Part shown: in pieces, positions 55,470 to 64,000 of the stretch
How positions within the stretch are numbered: position 1 is the stretch's first letter
Layout: the number at the start of each line of letters is the position of its first letter
NCBI GenBank assembly: GCA_029945375.1
Contig: CM057062.1
Span: 2,929,564-2,993,563, forward strand
DNA length: 64,000 nt
Reading direction: 5' to 3'
From: Agaricus subrufescens
Taxonomy: Eukaryota; Basidiomycota; Agaricomycetes; Agaricales; Agaricaceae
Position numbers and translations under genes: made by a program
The notes under the pieces: model-generated
Seen by the model: the letters and a program-made list of their open reading frames with translations, nothing else
What the model was told of the DNA's origin: nothing
The model's database searches: none

Positions 55470-56145
55470 GTGTGGGTTAAGTCGGTGTTGCTAGGCCAAT
55501 CAGTCAAAAGAGACTGACGATACTTCTTTCAGATCGCCTTGAAGCTCGATCGCAAAAACAGCCCAATGTCCTCGCATGCATTGTATTCCCTGCAGCAACT
55601 ATGATGAACATCATTATCGTCAAATGTATTCAATATGTGTGATGCATGGCTGTGATCATGCACAAATGTGTGGATGAGATGGATCATGTTGCACTATGCA
55701 TCTGCTTGTAGCTTGCCAAGTCTATCCAGCTATTATTATAATTCATCGTTTACCTCTGCTCCAAGCTTCCTCTCCACAAATGGCTCAACAATAAACATCG
55801 ATCCTCCATGTTCCCACCTAACAACTCTGGATCGAGACCGATTCGCTCAATGATGTAAATTTGATATCCTTCAAATTCTTCAATTCAAGTGGCCAAATGG
55901 TATTCAATTGCACTAAAGATTCCGTTTGGGCTGTTGTGCTTGTTTGGACAAGAGATGAAAGTGGACGCTCTGAGGGATTTTGATTTCGCGAGATACTCAG
56001 TAAATGGCTGATTTCCAACTCCAGTGGGACCGGTGATCCACAGCAGCAGTTTTTGAAGTGCTTCATCTTTGAACGGAGTGACGATGTGACTAAGCGCACC
56101 ATTGTAAATCAGTAAGTTCAACAAAGATGGTAACGATGCCAAGGT
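55470..56145 (-). pseudogene. NLR relic inside the KDZ element
   Basis: Minus-strand remnant of NLR exon 3. LLLWITGPTGVGNQPFTEYL (P-loop damaged: GVGKSAIVQTFAEYL has become GVGNQPFTEYL by deletion), AKSKSLRASTFISCPNKHNS, PNGIFSAIEYHLAT, then about 55755-55810 FVERKLGAE-like, and 55480-55640 matching RYRQSLLTDWPSNTDL and DNDVHHSCCREY in shifted frames. Many stops and frameshifts. It lies between the two TIRs, so either the element captured it or the element inserted so as to enclose it. Confidence 0.8.
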
Positions 56146-56567
56146 ATGGGAAATGTACTGAGACTACATATGAGATCTATACTTGATATTTTCTTGTGGT
56201 AGCAGTTAGCGCACCACAGTAGTCAGTGATTTTAACAAAGATGGTGTTTCGGTAGATGTGAAAGTTGCCAACTATTAGCGACTATACTTAAAGCATGCCA
56301 ACAATACCAGATGACCTTACAAGACAATGTAACCTGTCAATTTGGGTGGTAGTGGCTGAGAAGGGGACCCGGATGTTGACCAGCAGCATACAGGGATTTT
56401 ATTTCATTTGACAAGTGTTACTGAGACCTAACCCTAGCGGACTGAGGAACAACAAAGGCACAGACAATAACAATAGATAATTTCACGTTAGGCACGATAC
56501 AAACTTGTAGTGGTCAACAAATAACGATGAAAATACAGTGATAAAGTTTTACTATCTACAATGACTC

Positions 56568-56608
56568 AGAATGTAGACTGCCGGGGATCCACTGGCAATC
56601 TACATTCT
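56568..56608. repeat. 15-bp inverted repeat
   Basis: AGAATGTAGACTGCC (56568-56582), 11-nt loop, GGCAATCTACATTCT (56594-56608); one mismatch. Confidence 0.8.
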
Positions 56609-57050
56609 AAGTCCAATCAAGAATAACTATCTAAAAGTTGATAATAATCTAAGTGATACGGCACAACATCTGGCTATGTTCATTAGCAACAGCATTAATT
56701 AAGTAGCAAATAAGTACTAAACTTAAATCAGATCCACCATAACCAGTACAGTTATGTTGGGTGGCAGCCCAGGGGAGGGATCCAGCCTTGTTTAAGATAT
56801 CTGGCTGAACACGAATTAGCAAAAAATCTTCAACTAAAATCACTCTTACCGGGGGAGTGTACTACAGGAACCTATAAATCGGTCCTGCCACTAGTAAGTA
56901 TCTAAAACCGAGATTTAGTATGATTAGAGGTGAGAGATAGATGACAAAAGTCACCTTTTTTACATCAAGGCTGCGTTGGAAGGTATCTCGCCAAAGGAAG
57001 ATTACCAAAAAGTATTGATCTGGATTGACTCTTACATGTGACTCAGGAAT

Positions 57051-57413
57051 CGGTCATGCCACCAACAGAGTTCTAGATATAAAGATCTACGAGGATTAAT
57101 GGTGAACAATACACAACCAAACTCACCTATTAGTTAAACGGCGGCCGCTAAAACAGACAGAGGGGAATGGAATTGTTATCACTGTTCAAAAAAAAGAATG
57201 GTGGACGACGCACCTTCCGTCACAACATGAGGATTCGGTCATGCCAGCAACAGAGTTCTAAAAACAAAAATCTACTAGAATTAACGGTGAACGATACACG
57301 ATCAAACTCACCTATTAGTTAAACGGTGGCCACAGAAACAGACGGAGGGCAATTTAATTGTTAGCACTGTTCAAAAATGAGGTTAGGGCATGACGCACCT
57401 TCGGTAACAACGT
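57051..57413 (+). repeat. Tandem duplication, about 185-bp unit
   Basis: Two copies starting CGGTCATGCCA at 57051 and 57236. Both contain ACTCACCTATTAGTTAAACG and end in GACGCACCTTCSGT. A weaker partial copy may start near 56879. Confidence 0.85.
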
Positions 57414-57805
57414 CTGTGCAAGAAAAAGATTCTAAGAGAAGAAAATTATGTATCATTAGCACATGTTGACAGAGAAATAATAGACGCCACACCTTTCACG
57501 AGAAAACATGGTTGTAAGAAAAAGAGATAAAACTCCTGCATGGTAGAGTTTCACGATGATCCCCCAGTATCGAAGTCTCGCGAAGAGACGTTGCTGGCAT
57601 ATGCCGAGTGGTACCTTCGCATCACACTTGAGAAATGATGCATGAAGGGAGGTCCCAACCTCTTGCCTGGGGCCGACTCGCCCAAAATCTCCATTTCACT
57701 CTTCACATACTGTGGGCGCTTGGTGATGCATTGAGTTCTACTTCAACGATGGTTGAGGTCAGCAGAGAAGAGGGAACTAATGTGGGAAAAGCCCACATTC
57801 GACCT

Positions 57806-57929
57806 ATCATCAGCAAAAGGTTTGGTCACTTGAAGCTACTTGAAGGTACTTGAGGGCTACTTGAACATTTTCAAGTAGCCCTCAAGTACCTTCAAGTAGC
57901 TTCAAGTAGCCAAACCTTTTGCTGATGAT
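57806..57929. repeat. Long hairpin: 60-bp arms, 4-nt loop
   Basis: Left arm 57806-57865 (ATCATCAGCAAAAGGTTTGG ...), loop CATT (57866-57869), right arm 57870-57929. The arms differ only at two adjacent positions (GGTCAC versus GGCTAC). The arms themselves are made of repeated CTACTTGAAG-like words. Transcripts would fold into a near-perfect 60-bp stem. Confidence 0.92.
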
Positions 57930-57959
57930 ATACCCTTGATGGTGGTAGTGATAGGGGGT

Positions 57960-58110
57960 TAGATCAGTATGTCACCTCCGGAGATATGGTTTTTGAATTA
58001 CCTATCAGTATGTCCCCTCTGGAGATATGGCCTTTGAATTACCTGGCAACAGCTGACCATTCTCCAGAGATATGGCTTTTGAATTACTTGGCAACAGCTG
58101 ACCATTGGTG
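57960..58110 (+). repeat. Short tandem repeat block (41-45 bp unit)
   Basis: Three units around GGAGATATGGYYTTTGAATT followed by ACCTATCAGTATG or ACCTGGCAACAGCTGACCAT. Confidence 0.85.
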
Positions 58111-58474
58111 ATCACACACAGGACATTACAGAGGACCCGAAAATACTGCTTTTGTGTGTTTTTACATTGGGTTTAGAGCAGTTATTGAACAGTATGTGGC
58201 GACTTGAAGGGAGGGAGTCATCAGCATGGTCAGTGGTGGCAGAGTGAGCGGAGAGCTATTGTCAGGCAAGAGTCAACAAATAGGTACAAATGTTGATCGA
58301 TTCCTGCTCCCTGGTCTGCAACATGCATATCATCGCATCCCCCTATACTGGCCTCCCCCCTATCATGACACGTATATATGGAACGAGGGGACAGTACTAC
58401 AGTACTGCCCCAACTATGTGCGTCCTTTCTCCTCAGTTGTCCTCGCAATATCTTACTAATGTTTACTCAGATCA

Positions 58475-58855
58475 CCTGCACACTCGTCTGACATGCCAGC
58501 AAGAGCATTGGGCCAATGCACTGTTCCCTCTCACTGGGCAACACAGAGCTTTTGCTCTCACTTTCTTTGATGCTACTGTAGCATCGCAGTCAAGATCTAC
58601 CAGTTCCTACTCCCCAGGTACTGTTGGTCTCCTGTTTCATCTGCATACTTCTCTCATGTGTCAGCAAGCTTTGGGCCAATGCACTCGTGTTTTTCAGTGC
58701 TACTGCTGCATCGCAATTGAGATCGACCGGTCCATACTTGCCAGGTATTGTTGGTCTCCTGTCTCATCCGCATACTCATCTGATGCGTTACCAAGAAAAT
58801 CAAGATCTACTGGTTCTTTGCCAGGCACTGTTGGTCTCCTATCTCATCAAATATA
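58475..58855 (+). repeat. Degenerate tandem repeats, about 125-bp unit
   Basis: Recurring blocks TTGGGCCAATGCACT, TGCATCGCARTYRAGATC and GGTAYTGTTGGTCTCCTRTC appear in order three times with sequence drift. The apparent frames across it follow the repeats rather than a gene. Confidence 0.75.
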
Positions 58856-59167
58856 GGTGAACGTTCTCATACTCTCAAATCCATCTAGTGATATGATTGG
58901 CTTGCGAGCCGCGAAAATACTATAGTATTCTGTCCAGAAAGGTCAGAATTACAATATCCTCTCCACAAGCCCCAGAACAGTGTTACTGTGCTGGCGCCCC
59001 TACATCAAGCAACACTTGGCTTGTATATTGAGCTCAGCTTTATCCTTGTTCATGCCAGGAACACATAGTGTGGAATATGGTTGATCGTAAGTGTAAGAAG
59101 TTTCAACAAAATGGCAGGTGCTAATGTAATCATAGGAATCAGGATCCTTCAATGAAAGGTTAACAAG

Positions 59168-61536
59168 GCCTACGTTGATCTCGCAAATCTTCAAGCCGAG
59201 AAGGCCAACCTTGATACGGCCAAACAATTAGGGGCAGCTCATCATGGTTCTGCGGGTAAGTGAAAAAATCCTACCGTACTTTCTTTAAATAATGTCTGCC
59301 TCTACAGTCAGGTTGTCAAAATTGCACAGTAAAATTAGGGGAGCAATGTTGACACACAACAGAGCAAAGAAATCCCTCAAGGATGCTCTGGTATTCGAAT
59401 TTTTTTCGTGTCATAGATCGCCTGTACTGATCATTTACAACAGGCTGCTGTGCAGCAAGACCTGCCCAATAATTTGGATGCTGGGCTGCAGCAATCGGTA
59501 AGTTTTTCCTTCCTCGCATGCTTTATGAGACTCACAATCTTCCAGGACTCGCTTGGTGGAGGAACAACCACCCCCCCAGACCCATCCGGCGCCATCGCTT
59601 CCTCTACCGCTGCATTGCTGGTAGTATCTGCCAATGTTCCCACCTCAGGTCCTACGCCTTTTTTGACCAATGAGGCGTCCATGCCCGCACCAGCGTGCGA
59701 TGCGATGGATGTGGATGGCCCTTTACCTCACCCCCAGCCTGCAGCAGGCGAAACCACCATCCCCCTCACCCTAGTCAACGATCCTTCACTCACCCCTCAG
59801 CCTGCGGTGGGCGGAAACACAACTCCTCCCGCTCTCCTTGTTGATACTTCACCTCTCACTGCAGCTGCCAAGCTGGCGATTCAGGCTTCACAGCTGCCCC
59901 CCTCTCCAGACATTTCTGAATCTGACTGCATCACGCTGAAGTGTATTGACCGGAGCGAAAGTGAGGATGATCAGGACTCCACTGATCAGGACAACGATAT
60001 GAACTTAGTGACAACTGAAGACAGTAAGCTTATCTGTTATCTCGATGTTACCCTGATACTGACCACCTCAAACAATAGAAGAACAATTGCAGCAATTACT
60101 TTTTGAGAGAAGATTCACAGGGGGTGCTCCGCCCAATAAGAGTATGTTTCCTTATTCATTGTCTGTGGATGTTAATAATTGATTGTTAGAGTCTAAATAT
60201 GTGGAGATCTCTGACGATTTGGATGATACAGGAGACTCTGGTATATTTGATGACGACGATACTGGCCTGACCAAAGCAGCTGCACCCGCCACCAAACTCG
60301 AGGATGGCAACCACCCCATTGTGGCTCGAACCAAATCCCTGCCACGTGAAAAGACAAGCCTACAATCCAAGAACGGTACCGCTGCAGTAACCTCAAAGCG
60401 CAAATCTCATGATGATGATGCCGCTGGTGGGAAAAGGAAGGCAAAGAATGATCAGAAAGAGATAATAAGAGCTAACGGATTAGAGAAGACAAAAGGGGCT
60501 GGGAGTAAGGGGACTTGATCGAAGGACAAGGATCAGGAAGGTGAGATATGATTGGTAAATCCACTACAGTTATCTAATTGTTGACCCTGCTTATAGATTA
60601 CTGCCCCTCTGAATACCTTATTGCCAAGGCTGCCCATGCTGATGAAATGTTGTTGAAGCAACGGGAGTGTTGGGCTGACAAAGAAGGTGCTGTGGGAGTT
60701 CTCTCATCTCCTATTTGTTATTAACTTCATGTTTAGCAAGTCACAGGGTGTTTGCAAAGGCTTGGTTGAGTGCAAAGTCCCCAGAGGAATGTCCCGCATT
60801 CCCCCCGGGTATCGAGCTCATTCACAAAGACCCCGACTATCTTCCTGACGTGGCCACGGCAGACTACAATCTTGCAATTGCATTGATGGAGAATCACAGC
60901 CACAACTATCTATGCATCCCACATATCAAGCTGAACCGAAAGATTGTTACAGAGGTTGACAACACCGAGGGGCCTGTCAAAATATTTGGTACTTCATTGC
61001 CTTGCAATCAGAACTCTAATGTGACAAGCAAGATTCCTCGCGAGCCTAACCATTGTCATTGTGGTTGCCACAAAAAGGTCGCCTTGGCCAGTTTTGTGAT
61101 GTGGAAGACTTGGAAGGCTAAGTGCTGGATAAATGATGAGTTAGTTGAAGAGGGCTTGCATAAGCAGTGGGCGCTTCATCCCTGCAAAATCATGTTTATG
61201 TTACAGTTTTTGAAGTCAAAGTTTGGTTATACCGTAGAGGACATGTTTACGGGTTCTGATGACCCAGAGGAGGTGGCGAGAAAAGAGGCACAGGTGATGA
61301 AGAAGTCGATGAAACATTGCGCACATGCTTATTGTCGACTTACTGGAGAGAGGGCATCGCTTACTGATGATGACAATGATGATGATGATGATGATGATGA
61401 TGATGCTGATGTTGATGGTGCTGATGATGCTGATGGTGGTGGTGGTGATACTTTGGTGGAGGAGGAACAAGAGGAGAGGACCAAGGAACAAGAGGAGAGG
61501 ACCGAGGAACAGGAGGAGAGGACCGAGTGGTTTTGA
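59168..61536 (+). CDS. KDZ cargo gene 2: acidic-tailed protein, unknown
   Basis: Not recognised. A chain of exons joins in phase: AYVDLANLQAEKANLDTAKQ ... HHGSAV (from about 59168), RLSKLHSKIRGAMLTHNRAK, then AAVQQDLPNNLDAGLQQS, a long Pro/Thr-rich acidic exon (from 59545), ESKYVEISDDLDDTGDSGIF, DYCPSEYLIAKAAHADEMLL, and the last exon (about 60737-61536) with SHRVFAKAWLSAKSPEECPA, HCHCGCHKKVALASFVMWKT and KIMFMLQFLKSKFGYTVEDM. It ends in a poly-Asp/Glu tail (D-runs then EQEERT repeats). A TGA at 60516-60518 would stop it, but a donor GTAAGG at 60505 would splice that codon out in phase with the next exon. The first exon was not found. It may be a KDZ-specific accessory protein (inference). 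Confidence 0.6.
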
Positions 61537-61739
61537 GGCTCTAGTATCCCCTTTGAAGATCTGGGGCCAAAGTAAATGTGAAATTTGGGTATGTCTATTC
61601 CTCTACTAGTAATGCCATTTATGCTCATGACTTCACTTATACGTTCACTTGCTAGTAGTTTTAGTTAAGGATACAGATGTAGAAAGTATCAGATACGTTT
61701 CAGCAGTGTTTATCTTTTGAATAAACTGGTTTTATTCCT

Positions 61740-63065
61740 TGTGCTCATGATGAAGTATGATATATATATATGCTCATGCCAAGGCAAGAGTATGAACATA
61801 CTATCTACTTGCCATGTCCCAGAGGCAGCAAGTACAAACATACTTGCTTATTCAAAGGTAGCAAGTACAATGGCACTCACTGCTCCCAGCCGCAGAGAGT
61901 ATTATCATACTCACTGCCTGGGTCGCAAAAGGTACAATTGTACTTACTGTTCCTCGTTGCAGCAAGTATGATGATACTCACCACATCCAATTACAGCAAG
62001 TATACTTGACGCTCCCTGGTGCAGAGAGTATCACCATACTTGCTGTCAGGCCACAGAGAGTACGATCGTACTCACCACTCCTAGTTGTAACAAGTATGAT
62101 GATACTCGCCACATCCAAAGGCAGCGAGTATGGTTATACTCGCCACACCCAGATGTAGCGGGTACAATTATACGTGCCGCCCCCCAGGTGCAGAGAGTAT
62201 CACCGTACCTGCTGCCTGGGCCACAGTGAGTACGATTGTACTCACCACTCCTAGTTGTAGCAAGTATGATGATACTCGCCACATCCAGATGTAGCGGGTA
62301 CAATTATACTGGCCGCCCCTCAGGTGCAGAGAGTATCACCGTACTTACTGCCTGGGCCACAGAGAGTTCGATTGTACTCACCGCTCCTAGTTGTAGCAAG
62401 TATGATGATACTCGCCACATCCAAAGGTTGCAAGTACGGTTATACTCGCCGCTCCGAGGTGCAGAGAGTATCACCATACTCGCTGCCCAGACCACAGAGA
62501 GTACAATTGTACTCACCGTTCCTGGCCACAGCAAGTACGAGGATACTCACCACATCCAAAGGTGGTGAGTATGTTTATACTTGCCACTTCCAGTGGCAGA
62601 GAATCATTGTACTCACTGCTCCCAGGCACAGCAAGTACAATAATACTCAGTGTCACACGCAGAGAGTACAACCATACTCTCAGTTCCCAGCCACTGCGAG
62701 TATGATGATACTTGAGATGTCCAAGGGTGGTGAGTACAATCATACTCATCATTCTAGGTGCGGCAAGTATGGCTATACTCACTGCTCTAGGCAGTAGGTA
62801 GTATGGCCATACTCGCAGTTTTCTATGACAGGGAGTATGATCATACTTGCCATTTCCAGGAATGTCAGAACTCTGATACTTTGATAACAAAGAGCTGAGT
62901 ATGATTATACTCTGTGCAACGCATGAGGAGAATATCACAATACTCATCATTATGGGTAGAGAGAACTCTGATATGTTGATATCGAAGAGGTGAGTATCAT
63001 TATACTCTGTGCAAAGCATGAGGAGAGTACCATAGTACTTATCATTATGGATAGAGTATGACCCT
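61740..63065. repeat. Right subterminal repeat array (33-35-bp units)
   Basis: About 35 degenerate units. Each has a dyad of the form AGTAY-N4-RTACT, for example AGTATGATGATACT, AGTACGATCGTACT, AGTATCACCATACT. Spacers (CGCCACATCCAAAGGCAGCG, CACCACTCCTAGTTGTAGCA and others) are unlike those of the left array. Only the dyad and the period are shared between the two ends. Confidence 0.88.
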
Positions 63066-63100
63066 ATAGCTATTCAAATGTTTTTTTGACATTGAGTGGT

Positions 63101-63219
63101 ATCACAGTACTGCCCCGCCACCATTATGGTAGGGTGTGCTAATCAGTATAGACAGACCATGAGAACAGACACATGCCCCCGCATGTGCAGTTGTGGCAAC
63201 CCTGTGTGCGAGTCTTATA
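63101..63219 (-). repeat. KDZ right terminal inverted repeat
   Basis: Inverted copy of 48915-49033 (106 of 119 positions identical). On the plus strand it encodes MVGCANQYRQTMRTDTCPRM, then CSCGNPVCESYK, followed by GTAGGT, a possible splice donor. Confidence 0.85.
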
Positions 63220-63315
63220 AGGTAGGTCACTTTCAAAACTGACCAAATCATGTGATGTGTGACGTGTTGTGACCAATCCTATCCTACGACCTACAATACA
63301 AGATTCAAGTAATTA

Positions 63316-64000
63316 CTAGTTATCAGTTTCTCCACCCAACTGCTTTAATTCAACATCATAGTCTTTCAAAAGACTTGTTGGAATTGTTCTGTGACCACGG
63401 AATTTTTTCGTGGCCCATGCAGCCTGCCTACTGTTGAGCCCTAGACAATAAGCATTCATAAATCGGCAGGACCATGTCACAAATCTACACAATACTAAAA
63501 TTAAAAAATTGTATTGATAGTATACCAAGGCTCACCTTCGCATTGCCAGTAAGGGTACTCCCTCAAGAGATGCAACTACATTATGCTGAAGTATATCTTC
63601 TCTTGATGAAGAAGGAAATGTTCTATAGTGACATTTGGCATAGCCCCTGCATTGCTCAATAAAATTGAGCTCGCAATGAAATTTTGGAAGGAATTAAATT
63701 GTAAATCCTCGAGTATTACATTCTTCCTCCAAAGCAGATGCAACACCAACAAAGTCTGGTTCATTATACAAAATTCTTTGACAGCAGCAATCAACAGAAC
63801 CTGGAGGGCAATTAGACATTGTTTTACCACATTGAGCCTTCTTCCCATAGACATCATATCCTCACTCCTCAAGAATTTTCACCATCCCCTTGAACTGGCC
63901 AGCCAATTCATGTCCTTCTGGGAAATAAAATTCCTGTTCTACTCCATCTCAAAATTTCCCATTCATCATTTTTCCTCTATGCTTCAGCCTTTTTCCATCA
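63316..64000 (-). pseudogene. Decayed DDE transposase (Tc1/mariner-like), partial
   Basis: Minus-strand coding remnant of a transposase common in basidiomycetes. It reads EGHELAGQFKGMVKILEE, then a stop, GYDVYGKKAQCGKTMSNCPP, GSVDCCCQRILYNEPDFVGV, ASALEEECNTRGFTI, then a stop, FLPKFHCELNFIEQCRGYAK (containing the last catalytic acidic residue) and NVVASLEGVPLLAMR. A phase-consistent intron (about 63480-63528) leads to RFVTWSCRFMNAYCLGLNSR and QAAWATKKFRGHRTIP, with TAA at 63316. At least three in-frame stops in the 63650-64000 part make it non-functional. It continues off the right edge. Confidence 0.8.

Larger units (their letters stand above)
56146..59147. other. KDZ interior without recognised genes
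   Basis: Three kilobases of non-coding sequence holding a small hairpin (56568-56608), a 185-bp tandem duplication, a 60-bp-arm hairpin and two blocks of short tandem repeats, listed separately. No convincing gene. Confidence 0.5.
48915..63219. mobile_element. KDZ-superfamily DNA transposon, about 14.3 kb
   Basis: Terminal inverted repeats of 119 bp (48915-49033 and 63101-63219) align without gaps with 13 mismatches (about 89%). Inside them are subterminal repeat arrays, a KDZ transposase near the left end, two multi-exon plus-strand genes and an NLR relic. No clean target duplication is visible at these limits, so the true ends may lie a little further out. The transposase family (Kyakuja-Dileera-Zisupton) is known for large elements with CxC zinc domains. 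Confidence 0.75.

Noticed and set aside
60516..60518. Nonsense mutation in KDZ cargo gene 2
   Set aside because: Not accepted as proof of inactivation because a GTAAGG donor eleven bases upstream splices it out in phase.
61216..61628. Minus-strand frames rich in Ile, Ser or Ala opposite the Asp-rich tail
   Set aside because: They are the complement of the GAT repeat that encodes the acidic tail of cargo gene 2.
62046..63019. Open frames on both strands in the right subterminal array
   Set aside because: They follow the 33-35-bp repeat period; no codon conservation or domain is visible.

Overview
The window is nuclear DNA from a filamentous fungus, most likely an Agaricomycete (mushroom-forming basidiomycete). 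The evidence is many short GT-AG introns of about 45-65 bp, a Plavaka-type and a KDZ-type DNA transposon (both typical of basidiomycete genomes), a Ty1/copia retrotransposon, and a large local family of NACHT NTPases. The species cannot be named from sequence alone.

Layout. 1-1027: 5' part of an ABC-B (MDR-type) transporter on the minus strand, running off the left edge. 1438-1508: tRNA-Glu(TTC). 3611-34451: a tandem array of NOD-like receptor (NLR) genes, nearly all on the minus strand, numbered here NLR-1 to NLR-9. 35196-38954: three ordinary genes on the plus strand, namely two Hsp20 small heat-shock proteins and a dihydroxyacetone kinase. 39129-48155: NLR-10. 48915-63219: a KDZ-superfamily DNA transposon of about 14.3 kb with 119-bp terminal inverted repeats. 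63316-64000: a decayed DDE (Tc1/mariner-like) transposase running off the right edge.

NLR family. The copies share one six-exon plan, best read in intact NLR-9 (718 aa). Exon 1 encodes a basic amphipathic peptide (MxPRKKRDKxKxWLxxFFPSK). Exon 2 encodes a short Gly-Asp/Asn-rich motif (RGDQHNNT..NTV.NIQGD..TVTQ) that resembles an amyloid-signalling motif. Exon 3 encodes the NACHT domain (GPAGVGKSA; ILLDGLDEL; ASRPE). Exons 4-6 encode a C-terminal region without WD40, TPR or ankyrin repeats, ending in VIPYPE. Conserved sequence 75-100 bp upstream of the exon-1 ATG is shared by the copies and often holds an upstream ATG. NLR-4, 6, 7, 8 and 9 look intact, and NLR-3 has lost its normal stop codon. 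NLR-1 lacks the Walker A region and carries a nonsense codon. NLR-5 is a recombinant relic. NLR-2 is split by the Plavaka element and NLR-10 by the copia element. A further degraded copy lies inside the KDZ element.

Mobile elements. The Plavaka element (6329-12278) has imperfect TIRs starting CATCAGG and a 2-bp target duplication. It carries its transposase plus a divergent gene that may encode a DUF6532-type protein. The copia element (40294-46863) has about 98% identical LTRs, a tRNA-iMet-type primer site and a 5-bp CAAAC duplication. The KDZ element carries a CxC/KDZ transposase, two multi-exon genes of unknown function and an NLR relic. Near both ends it has long arrays built on the same dyad, AGTAY-N4-RTACT, which are candidate transposase-binding sites.

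Overall this is a fast-evolving innate-immunity-like (allorecognition/NLR) locus shaped by tandem duplication, deletion and repeated transposon insertion, enclosing a small island of housekeeping and stress genes.
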